A stretch of DNA of 64,000 nucleotides from Liolophura sinensis (lineage: Eukaryota > Mollusca > Polyplacophora > Chitonida > Chitonidae), in NCBI RefSeq assembly GCF_032854445.1, contig NC_088297.1:21275127-21339126 (forward strand). Direction: 5' to 3'. How positions within the stretch are numbered: position 1 is the first letter of the stretch; each line of letters begins with the position of its first letter. A program made the position numbers and the translations under genes. This document shows, piece by piece, positions 28,980 to 40,700 of the stretch. Under the pieces are notes generated by a model. It worked only from the letters and a program-made list of their open reading frames with translations. It did no database searches and was not told the DNA's origin.

Positions 28980-29160
28980 AACAGGTCGGGAGTGCCCGGA
29001 GTAAACCACTCGCCGTACTCACACATATGTGTGCTCACTTATATGACGTTGTCCAGGGTTATCTGTGGAGAAACAGGTCGGGAGTGCCCGGAGTAAACCA
29101 CCACCGTACTCACACATATGTGTGCTCACTTATATGACGTTGTCCAGGGTTATCTGTGGC
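28980..29160. repeat. ~90-bp direct duplication with palindrome
   Basis: Two nearly identical units, GAAACAGGTCGGGAGTGCCC through CTTATATGACGTTGTCCAGG. Each contains the palindrome ACACATATGTGT. Confidence 0.92.
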
Positions 29161-29204
29161 GGAAATGACCGCTTGTCCTGAATTTCCTGACTGGACTGCT
29201 TCGG

Positions 29205-29485
29205 TGGCCATGAGTTAGAGCGTCCGCCTCGAAGTTGGAAGACCCGTGATCAGACTTGGTTCGGGTCATATCAAAGACTTTAAAAATGGCACTTGTTGCT
29301 GCCTCGCTTGGCGCTCAGCACTGAGAGGGTAGAGGAGGGAAACATGACTGGTTGGTCCTGTGTCAGTATAATGTGACTGGGTGGGGTGTCATGTCTGGAG
29401 TCTTCGGCATGATACTTCAGTGACGGCTACACTTTGGCAGCATGGACTCGCCCACCCGCAAGAAGACACAGTATATATATATATT
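29205..29485 (+). repeat. tRNA-derived SINE, family C
   Basis: The head GGTGGCCATGAGTTAGAGCG is followed by a TTGGTTCGGGTC-type B box. The body includes GCACTTGTTGCTGCCTCGCT, GCTCAGCACTGAGAGG and TCTTCGGCATGATACTTC. Minus-strand relatives lie at 45466-45690 and, split, at 59335-59880. Confidence 0.75.
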
Positions 29486-30949
29486 TACGCACATCTAATG
29501 AAAATTTAGTTGTTGAGTACGACGTAAAACTCAAAGTACACATAAATGTCTTGACTGAAGGCCAGGCAAAGGATCAGTTGAGCAAAAAGTTTGTATTCAG
29601 CGCCTTGATTCATAGTTCATATTGGCAATATATGCTGAAATGACCAAATCTCAGGTAACACCAATCCACATATACATATAAGTCTGGCTTGGCTGATTTC
29701 TTACACTATATCCTTGCGAATATCCAGCTTAATCGGCGTATATGTGTTCGTTGGTATGCAACACAAGGTAACTTTTCAGTTGCAAACGTATGAAATACAA
29801 TTGCCAAAACCATATATCCATTGTTACGAGAGTTTCTATTTAGATCTATTACTATGTATAAAGCTTCCTCGTAGCCTGCGTTTATCTTTGTTGTACATAC
29901 AATGTATGTACGCTTGAGCAAATTCCCGCCTCAAGGAAATTAGATACGTGCTAGAAAGATCTGAAGCGACCAGTTTTTTCTCTGCACAGTTTGTATATAC
30001 TTCAGAGGCAGTCAGCCCGCATTGTCAAAATAACCCTCAAACTTACCCTACAGGAACATCACACCAGCGGTAATAACTCTGCCATAAACGGTAGCCATTT
30101 TTCAACAACAAAAAAATAAGCAAAACAAAAAAACCCTTGCATTCGCAATTATGTTGAATGAAGGGTTGAATGAACGATAATGGTTTATCACACCTTTGAC
30201 AATATTGCAGTTATACCGTGGCGTGGCGATCGTGTTGAAATGTAGAAGATTTATTCGGTTATGGCTTATTCTCTTAGATCCAGCACATATATTCTGTTAA
30301 GTCGACTTGAAGAATGTATTGTGTTGTAACTGGATATCATGATGGGCATGACACAATATTTTGTCCTAATACATTATAGAATCTCTCAGGCAACGAATTT
30401 TGTGTTAACATTAACAAGTTGTTTTATTATTTTATTTTTTTGTAGTGTACCTTTTCTGATTCAAGACGGAATCTGCTTATTTCAGAGATACTATCTTCAG
30501 CGTTACTGACCGTTCCTGCTGGATGAGAATGGATGCCCCAAGTCTATCTGGGTCTTGAAGGAGCCATGGGGGAGAGCGGGGGGGGGGGGGGGCGGTGTTT
30601 GTTATTGTTTACTCCTGAATGGGTGATACGGGGTCATGAAATAAATATATAGAAGCTGAGAGAACACGACGCGCATACTTATCCGTGGCAGTTGACCGAA
30701 TTCCTCTACAGGTAAGTTCTTAACCTGCATGACGAGTTTAGTCCCAGTTCCTAGGTTTTGAAGTTTTGTCTCTCTTAGACCTGCAACAAATGGAGTACAT
30801 AAGAGTAATCTGAATGCATTCGTACACACATCATACATTAAACATCATCCGAGGTTCTTATACTAATTAAAATAAGACTCCCAACAATTGTTAATTCGTG
30901 GCAATTATGCATAAGCAAGTATAATACATGTACAACGTATTAAACTGTA

Positions 30950-32040
30950 ACACAGTAACAGTTTCTGCTACGCTGTAACAGCACCAACTATGTTATAATT
31001 GCATTGTTAACATCAGTTTTTTATGCACATTTATTACATACAAGTGGATATGTTAATTATTGCTATTTTGACAGCGATGTTGCACAGGAAGCTACAATGT
31101 ATTGTAGCTGTATCCCTGTTGAAGTTTTGGAAGTCTTACGCTGCATGGTAAAGATACTGCTCATGTAGTTACAAAGTAATGTAACTGAACTGAAGTTCTG
31201 AAGCTGTTCTATTGCATGGCAGCAATCTTGTACATGTAGTTATAAAGTAATGTCGCTGTATCAATGCTGAACTTAATTTTTAACGCTCTTCTATTGAGTG
31301 ACAGCAGTGATTTACATGTAGTTACAATGTAATGTAGCTACAGATGTAACACTGTTGAAGTTTCGAAACTGTAATGTAACTGTGACATTGTTGATGTTTA
31401 GATGCTACATGGCAACACTGTTGAAGTTTCGAAAGTGTTACACTGCAACGTAGCAATTCTGCATAAGTAGTAAGTAGACACCTTTAGACGCCTTTATACT
31501 GCATGGTAGCATTGATACTTACGGCGTTACAATGTACTAAATGTGGCTCTAACACTGCTGAAGTTTCGATGTTGCAATGAATTGTAGCGATGCTGTATGA
31601 GTAGTTGCAATGTAATATGACTACAGTATGTTGAACTTTTGATGTTGTTATGAATTGTAGTGATGCTCTATAATTAGTTACTCTGTAACAGTAATATAAC
31701 TATAACCCTGTTGAAGTTTCGATGCTATAATGAATTGCAGCAATGCTGTGTAAGTAGTTACAATGTAATATAACAATAACACTGTTTAATTCTTGAAAGT
31801 GCTATACTACATGGTGGTCCTGCTGCAGAAGTAGTTATAATATAATGTGGCTACATACGTAACACTGTAGAAGTTTGGACGCTGTTTTGCTGCTTGGTAG
31901 AGACTAGTAATTGCTAAGTACATACAATGCAATGAAGCTGTAGCACGGCTAAAGTTTCGACGCCTTTATACTGCAATGTGGTAATGTTGTATAAGGTGTT
32001 ACAACGTACATGTGGCTCTGAAAACGTGTAGTTGATTTAC
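30950..32040. repeat. degenerate tandem repeat, ~75-100-bp unit
   Basis: Roughly a dozen diverged units share TAGTTACAATGTAATGTAGC, AACACTGTTGAAGTTTCGA and GCATGGTAGCAAT. Period and orientation are kept but units differ strongly, which suggests an old array. No ORF. Confidence 0.8.
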
Positions 32041-32069
32041 TGATTGATTGATTGATTTATCGATTTATT

Positions 32070-32235
32070 GATTGACTTGATTGGTATTTTACGCAAAACT
32101 CAAGGATATTTCATTTATACTGCGACCAGCATTCTCATAAACGGCCGATGAGGAAGCCAGTGTGAGCTGGACTGGTGAGAGGCTCCTGAGTCATTTTGTT
32201 TTGCGAGCACCCTAACCACTAGGCCACGTAAAAGC
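32070..32235 (-). repeat. tRNA-derived SINE, degraded
   Basis: Minus-strand fragment: GATTGGTATTTTACGC, CAAGGATATTTCATTTATAC, GAGGAAGCCAGTGTGAGCTG and CTCCTGAGTCATTTTG. Part of the body is deleted. It is preceded by a GATT-rich stretch. Confidence 0.75.
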
Positions 32236-34205
32236 TCCATTATGCGAAACACATTCGTTACTGCGTATATGCTAAAACTTTTGCATGCTTAGTTTTTGTT
32301 TCTTTGTCCGTTAAGCTTGTCCTAATTTGTGCTCACAAATTACAGAAGCAAAAACATGCTCGGCTACGATAAATGACAATGGTGTCCTTGTGTATTTTTC
32401 ATTTCTCAAGTATAAATACCGAGTAAACTATAGAATTATATAATTTTCGTGCTGGAGGATAATATCCTGCATGGTCACATACCAAACGGAATCTATCTAG
32501 GCATAGGGAATATTATTATGTAGGTCTAATACATGTTTTTTTTCTCTCGCTTATTTGTCTTCTTTAAGTCTGACATTGGAGTCATGTATAAACAAGAATG
32601 ATTTATGTAAAACAAGTTTGGATTTCAGATTTAATAAATCCCATTCTGTCTCGTACAACCGGCCTGACTGGTACCTTGTTGTCGTTGACCTGAGGTTTGT
32701 GCGTGCACCATACATGCCTACTGATACGCGACCTAGACGTTGACATGAGTACACCACTGTTGTGTATGCGTTGTATATATATATATATTGTATATAAACA
32801 GAACAATAGCTCACGTGTTTCTTTGAATCTCTTAATGTATGTGTGTATGTGTAGGCCTATAATCCTTACCCTCAATTCATCTGAAGTCTTTCAGATGGAA
32901 TACCTTAACATTGACTTAATATAGGCTATCCTTAAACACACCTTTTAAGTTTGCATTGCCAAAAATTAGCAAACGTACAGTATTGTGAAAATTACCCTCT
33001 ATCGAGTCATGCTTCTTGACATTCTCCGCCTCGCATAGTAGTTGCTTATGATATAATAAAATTTGTTTACAGAAAAAGTACTGTAAATGTTCATTAATGT
33101 TCATGTAAACATAAATTCTATTAAGAATTAACGCAACCAAAATCTGTACATAAACACACGTTTTTCTTCCTCGTGTTCTCGTGACACTGTTGTCGTATTT
33201 TTATTGCTGCCTCACTGTAAACACCATGCCGAAGACACCAGATATGATGTTCCAATTAATCAAGGTATAATTTTGAAATCCACGGCATGACACCGTTGCA
33301 TTTCGTAATGTTATAAATGAAGATATTGTGGTCTATATAGCACAACACTATACAGGTCACTCGGCGAATGAATGTAAAATATAATAATAGAGTTATGCGT
33401 ATAATGTAATTAGGCGGATGATAGAGCAAATTATGAATTATTCCATCTGTATGTTGAATTAAAAATAAAACGTGTGAAATATGTATGCGGTGACTGTACG
33501 TCTGTGTATTATCTGGGAGGAATATAGCATGTATTGCTCCCAAGTATTATTTTGCCTACCGGTATGCTTACTGTGTTGTCATTTACCCGTGTGAAAGCAC
33601 TCTTGGCCGGTGAGAAATGTAAGGAAAAAATGTGACAGAAAATGAAAAAACAACTCGCAAATTACTTGTTGCAATTTACAGAATAAAGGACGAAAAAAAT
33701 GTAAAACTAAGAAGAAAAGAAAGAAAATAAACGTGAGAAATGCTCCCGTATGCAGATATTTGTGCATGTATTTGATGTTTGTGTTTTTACTTGCTTAGCG
33801 CGTTTACAATAAGTAGACCTACTAATTGCATGGAAATTAAAAGGTCTTTTTGTTTCAAAGAAACATGAGTGACATGATCATGGAAAAGCCTGTAACATTT
33901 GATCTAACAAAGGCGAGGTATTTTGTTAGAGTAGTTACTTATCGAGAACGCTATAGTCGCTGATGTGAGCCTTGCTTGCGTGCATATAGGAAACGGGATC
34001 GACGATGATTTGCTGACAGTGGAGATATAGGGTTTCCTGGGTTAAAGCCTACAAGGCCTGGTCATGCTTGATTAATTTATCATACCTAGAATTCAGCTTC
34101 AGTTAATCATAGCATGGACTTGCCTTTCTCTCGCACCAGCCAATCAGAATCGGTTCTGCATCCCTTTGATGGAAAAACCATGGCTTTCAAGTCTTCATCA
34201 CCTCG

Positions 34206-34487
34206 TACTCTGAATTTGATTTATTTATTTATTTGATTGGTGTTTTACGCCGTACTCAAGAATATTTCACTTATACGACGGCGGCCAGCATTATGGTGGG
34301 TGGAAACCGGGCAGAGCCTGGGGGAAACCCACGACCATCCGCAGGTTGCTACAAGACCTTCCCACTTACGGCCGGAGAGAAAGCCAGCATGAGCTGGACT
34401 TGAACTCACAGCGACCGCATTGGTGAGAGGCTCCTGGGTCATTACGCTGCGCTAGCGCGCTAACCGACTGAGCCACGGAGGCCCCCT
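34206..34487 (-). repeat. tRNA-derived SINE, full length (reference copy)
   Basis: The best-preserved copy in the window, about 280 bp on the minus strand. Read 5' to 3' on that strand it begins GGGCCTCCGTGGCTCAGTCG (A-box region), then TAGCGCGCTAGCGC and GTGAGTTCAAGTCCAGCTCA (B-box region). A conserved body (GGTCGTGGGTTTCCCCC, CATAATGCTGGCCGCCGTCG) follows, with CAATCAAATAAATAAATAAA as the tail. A tRNA-derived Pol III SINE is the most economical reading. It ends about 120 bp upstream of the first AKR coding exon. Confidence 0.92.
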
Positions 34488-34604
34488 CTGAATTGGAAGA
34501 TACCGGTTATTTAGCCTGGTGTCAAGGTCAGAGTGATGTTATGACTGAAGTCTGCAAGGTGATCAGTTGTTTTAAGTGTTGAATAAAATTTTTCTTTGAC
34601 ACAG

Positions 34605-34787
34605 GTCAATTATGACTTCTGCAAAGAGTTTGAGTTCCACCGTCAAGCTGAATGATGGGGTGTCTATGCCCTTATTTGGACTGGGGACGTACCTCTTGAA
34701 ACCAGGGGTGGGAGGAGAGGCGGAGCTAGCTGTAAAACACGCCCTGAAAGTCGGATATAGGATGATTGACACAGCAGAGTTCTACGG
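34605..34787 (+). CDS. AKR exon 1 (short 5' UTR + coding from 34612)
   Basis: Encodes MTSAKSLSSTVKLNDGVSMP then LFGLGTYLLKPG and on to MIDTAEFYG. The acceptor TTGACACAG precedes 34605. The donor GG|GTGGGT splits the Gly codon. No earlier in-frame ATG lies in the exon. Confidence 0.9.
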
Positions 34788-37700
34788 GTGGGTGTGTTAG
34801 AAGCTGCAGTCAGGCAAAACAAGCGTCTTTCAAGTTTATTTTATTTGATTGGTGTTTTACGCCGTAGTCAAGAATATTTCACTTTTACGGCGGCGGCCAG
34901 CATTATGGTGGCAGAGCCCTGCGGGAACCCACGACCACCCGAAGGTTACTGGCAGACCTTTCCACGTACGACCTGAGAGGAAGCCAGCATTACCACCTTC
35001 TTATGTTCTGAAGAAAAAGTATGATTGTACCCATTTTGCATGGTTTTATGATTTAGGTATTTATAGTTTATTTTGAGACATTGATTTCTTCAAATAGAGA
35101 ATACAACGTGAGCACTTAATTTGACATTAAAAATCCTAACAGCTCCTGGATCAGGTGAAATTCGGTAATAAATCACTCAGAATGAATAAAAGAATGATAT
35201 AGCAAAGTTTACTATGTTTTGGGCTATAGCTATATATGGCGTAGTGCCGGGACATGTTGCAGTGTAATTTTTTGACTTCAAAGCACCATACTTGATTTCT
35301 TCGGAACAGTAACGAGGCTGATGTGGGACGAGCTATCCGTGAGTCTGGAGTGAAGAGAGAGGATATTTTTTTGGTCAGCAAGATCTGGGATCACGGATAT
35401 GACCAGTGCAGGAAAACGGTCCAGAACGCTCTCAACAAGTGAGTGGTCACTGGTTCGATTCCTGTGCAAGGCGCCTTGTGTGCTTTTGTTTCCGTTAGGA
35501 AACGTTTTGTTATAATGAAATGAATTAAAAAGAATGTATACGATTTTGTGGATTAGTCACAAATCGGTGATGTAATAGGATATATAATATTAAAACAAAC
35601 AAGGACTATAAGTAATGGATGAAAATTAGATGGATACATGAAGTCATTTGGATGATCACACAGTTTAACTAAATAAGCGGTCATATTTCAGGCACAAAAT
35701 TGCCTAATTCCATCACAACAGCTCTCTTTATGATTTATGATAAAGAACCATATTAAATGTCCGCTCTGTGGAACGTATAGATTAAACAGTATTTTGTGAT
35801 CTCAGAACGGTTTCTTTCTTTTTTTTCTTTTTCTTTTTTCAAGGATGGAACTGGGTTATATTGATCTTTACCTTATTCATACGCCGCTAGGTGGTCAAAA
35901 TTGCGACACCTACCGGGCGATGATGGAATTCAAAGAACAAGGTCTTATCAAGTAAGTTAATTTGGCTCTTTAATTGTTATTACCTGAATAAAACGAACAC
36001 ACGTATACAACGTGCATAACAATGTTTTTTTTTTATAATAACTTATTACCAAGATAATCCTTTGTACACTTCTAAATAGCCTGAAAATGACACATACGGC
36101 TTAAAGTAAAAATGTCAGATGCAAGCCAAAAACATTTTGTTTTTTAACATGAACAAAAAATAAAAAAATAAAAAAAACAGTTGTATTGAAATCTAACACA
36201 GCAACATGTGTTGTTTAATCAGCTCAGAAATGTGTTACCCAATCACAAACGTGTGTTAAAAATGTGAAGTATACACGTAAAACACAAACAAGACTTTGCG
36301 TCAATTCAGCACAAGATTGTCTAAGAGTTGCTCAAATATGACACAAGACTTTTGTTGGAAACAACACAATATTGTGTTCATACAAGACAAGGGTTTCTGT
36401 GTGTACACAAGTGTTTCTTTGTGTACACGTTTTTACAATATTATTTACATATCGTTTTTGCAATATTATTTACATATCGTTTTTGCAATATTATTTACAT
36501 ATCATTTATTATCATTTGATCTACATAATTTGATAAATATTCCATGAGCCGGACATGATATTGGTACCACCTGAGGTGGCCAAACCTAATAGATACTAAC
36601 ATGATTATAGGGTCAGAAGAAGTAAATCAAAACATTTGAGCTTTTCCGCAATGGCAGCTTCATCACACATTTTGATAAAATGAAAAATTACCTTATAACA
36701 TGTATAAAGTGTTGCGCAAATTACAAGAGAAACCTCAGTATATCGTGAACTCTCAGTTAATAATATAATAAGACCAATTTAAAAGGGTGGTTTGTATTGT
36801 GCGTGAAGCAAAGAAAATTCAGCTGCCCATATTTTGTCTATATTTCATGTACACTATCAGGTGTACCGGTACATTTTACATGTAAGAGCTGCAAGGTTTT
36901 CAGCTGGGTTGATCAGCAGTTTATCAAAAGCTTAAATCCCCAGGTGTGTATTTGTTTTTTTTATTAACACCCATTATTACGGTGGGTTAAGATAGATTAG
37001 CTGAGGTAAGTAAAACGTTCGTGTCATTTCTTTACTAGTGATCTACATGTCTGAAAACTACAATATCTGATCAAACCTTGGATAAGATTTTTTGATTTTC
37101 AATCACAGATACTGGTAATTGAATGTTCCATCAAACACTAAGATTAAGAACTAAATTATTCCGTAATACTCTTTGCCGAGTGTAAATGTTTACTTTGAAG
37201 TTAAAAAAAAATTGTGAAATGTATGCCAGACGAAATATATATATTTTTTTCACATTTTTACAACCTAGTAAACTGCCTTTAAAAGACTGGCTATTTCAGT
37301 GGCATTTTCTGACCATCTTGTGAACAGTGACATCGCATAAGGTTGATAAATGCAGACTGCAAAACTACAACATTAAATTGTACAGATATACTTGTTCCAT
37401 AAATGCATTAACTGGATGGACCATGATGCAAATTATGTCTTAACAGATGTTTCAGTCGTTGATAAAGGCACTACTATGTGAATGGAGCAGGCAGGGATCA
37501 TTCATTGTTTGATGATGACTCTGAATCCTTGATATCCCTAGATGATTAGGTTTATGAAACATTCTTCCATGTTTGTGAAACATTCTTCCATGACATGGGG
37601 CAACATCAGGCAACATCATTCAACAGGATTTGAACATGGACAAATTATAAAAATGTAACATGACTGCTAGTTCAGTGGCATTTTCGAAAGACTTGACAAA

Positions 37701-40700
37701 AGATATGACTGCTATCCGAAGGTGCTTGTGATTAACCCGTAATTTTCACTTGTAGAAGATTTTCTAGTGATACACCAACTACTTCCAGAAGGTTTCACCC
37801 AAAACGATGTTTGATAGATCTCAAGATAAAAGCTCTTTAGAGATGAAATTATGCGCGTACTCTTTCCCAGCAGAAAAGCAGACAAAGATGTCTCAAGGAT
37901 TATCATGCAGATGCAGTTGTTCTCTAAAGGACGAAAATAAAGGAGCCTCCTATCCAGTTTGCTCAGCTTGGCGCATATACCAGCATACTGAGAACAGCAA
38001 TCCAAAACCTTGACCAAAGTATCTTTGCCCTACACGAGACCGACCTTGGTGCTACAGTCGTGCATTAGAAGCTCTAAATTGTACACAAAGAGGAGTTTTC
38101 CTCTAGAAATAGCGGCGTTAAGCCATAATTTTCATTCAATCAGTCATCCCTCCAGAAGTAGTGCAGGAGAGAAAGAGAAATGGATTGTAGCAGTTGATGA
38201 AAACGTACAATGACAAACCCTTCATATTAGGAGTGTTCTTCTTAATTAAAAAGTGCTGCACTTGACAGATTTACATGTAGCATCAACGTGAAAACGTCCA
38301 CAAACAATTATATTTCACAGCGAGTTGGCTGAACCACTTTACTTTGTTTTTCGGATGAGAAGAGAAATCTACTCTTCTATCCGGACAGCTTGACCTTACA
38401 ACGAACCAATAACTGCCAATACCGAGGGTTCCGTAATTAAAGTCACCATGCGATTAAGACATCAAATTAAGAAGCAAGATGTTAGTTAAACATCCATGAC
38501 AGCCTGCAGATTAATGGGAGTGTGACAGTCCCTGAAAGAATCAACAGTCTTGCAGTTTCGTTTGATGTTTGCAAGTTAACAATCGTTAACACAGCAGCGA
38601 AAAAATGCCCTAAATGTTACAAAAGATCAAATTTATGTCTTTTGTTATTTCTTGGCTGCAAAAAAAATTGCTGATGTAGTCCTGCTCGGCCCTCTAGCTC
38701 ACCCCTCCCCCGAACCAGATTGAGCTAAAATGTCATCTTTCATCAACAAATCTGCCATTATGTTTGAGAATAATAGCTTGAATTAATTAAGGAAGTATTC
38801 CTAAAGAAAAACTCTCTATTCTTGAGTTGATTTCGGGGATGCAATAGCGCTGTTGTTGTTTGACTGTTGGCAATATAAAATCGTGGCATTTTTTTTTTTT
38901 AAAAAAAGAAGGCAAAATGAAGACAAAAATGATTGTTTATTCAGCATCAGGTATTGTAATGATGTAGTGATATAGTGATGTTCGCCACCGCCGAAGCGAA
39001 CAAAAGCCCCGCTTGTAAACCAATGTATGGATTTATCAAACAACCAGTATATGGGGCCTTTGGCTGCCTCGTCGAAGAACTTAGTGCTTACCTATGTCAT
39101 TATAATCTTATTTTGTAGTGCTTCGTTTCTTCAAATGTACACCAAGATCACACTTAATTCGTAATTAACTATTCTGAAGAGGAAATAAATCCTTTCTAGA
39201 ACGGGCTTGTCCAAAAATCTCAATATATATGTTTAACTGAGTTTGGCAACCATTCTTTGGCAACCACGGCCAAACTTGATTTTGCTCGTGTTGGCAAAGG
39301 AAATGTTTGCCACTTGAAAGATTGGGTATTGTAATTCTAGGTAAAATATTATGAAATGCATTTCCATTCTTATATTGCTTCCATTGCTATATAGAACGGT
39401 TAGACTTGTAATAGCATGGTTGGTCAGAAACATGGGCATTTAAAAGCTGGACTGCATACACATATCGGCTCAATTTCTTTTTTTTTTTTTTTTTAGATGT
39501 TTTGCACAAAATGTTGTTCAGATTGCATAAATGAAAGTATGTGTGGAATATAGCAATATTATGGTTTGAAATAATGCCTACTTTTTTCCAGATCTTGTGG
39601 GGTTTCAAACTTTGGCGTCCACCACTTGGAAGGTTTGAAAGAGGCGGGGCTTCCTACGCCATCTGTCAATCAGCTAGAGCTCCACCCATGGCAACAGAAA
39701 GCTGACATCGCTAGTTACTGTCAGAACAATGAGATCACTCTCATGGGTTACAGCCCTTTGACAAAAGGTCAAAGGTTACAAGAACCAAGCCTGGTTGACA
39801 TTGCCAAAAAGTAAGCATATAAAGTACAAGGTGTGAATGACGTTGCATAATTTTGGTTTGGTCAAATATGTGTTTGGATGGTTGTTTGGGGTTATTATTA
39901 TTTATACATCATTGAAATCCCAGTATTTCCTTCACTGATAAAAATGATATCTTCACTAGTTAGATATCATTTTTGTTGTTACAGTTTGCTATTACGCTGC
40001 TGGAGACCTTGACCCATGACCCATAGTTCACCTTGCCGGAACTACTTTTGTACATGCCGTCTGCAACATTCATGTCTGGATTTCACGTCTGCCGTGAAAT
40101 CTTCGTGGACGCGCAATATATAGTTCGCAAAAAAAAAAAAAGAGGTAGAAATTCTTTATGTGCTTGATTTACGTAAATGCATATAATGCATTAGCATTAA
40201 GCACCTTTGTAGAATGTATAATTACTTACAGACAGCGTTTAAAACTGTAAAAAGCTTTTGTGAGCGCGGACGTGAACGAAATTGCAGAGCGTACGAATAG
40301 AATCAGAAATACGACGAAGATGGCACATTGCTTATTTTTTTCACGGATGTAACAGATAAACTGATACGCATTTATATACATGTAGAGGAAAATGTCAGGA
40401 TATAAATGATAAAAAGTATATCGCACCGTGAACGTTGAATGCCATAAAATATTGTTCTTCAACTATGGTATTCAACCTTCACTGTGCAATATCCTCCATA
40501 ACATGCATGTCTGTGAATACTTTTTGACGATTCCGTTTGATGCAGTTGATTTTGGAAATTTGGTGGCAGGAAGTGGGTCGACTCTGCGGTCTCATGCAGT
40601 CTTCCAATGAAGCTCGCGGGAGACACTTGTCCTCCACATATAGGTCCATGATACATGTCACACGTGGAAATATCGTGGGAAACTAGGGCGGTATAGCTAG

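Larger units (their letters stand above)
26963..30540. other. intergenic, no recognisable gene
   Basis: Only short ORFs without homology. It contains a ~90-bp direct duplication (28980-29160) and a SINE of another family (29205-29485). AATAAA at about 27985 could end a long Sulf transcript but is unsupported otherwise. Confidence 0.5.

Noticed and set aside
32551-32924. Overlapping 60-90-codon frames on both strands
   Set aside because: Low-complexity TA-rich DNA with no conserved motif.
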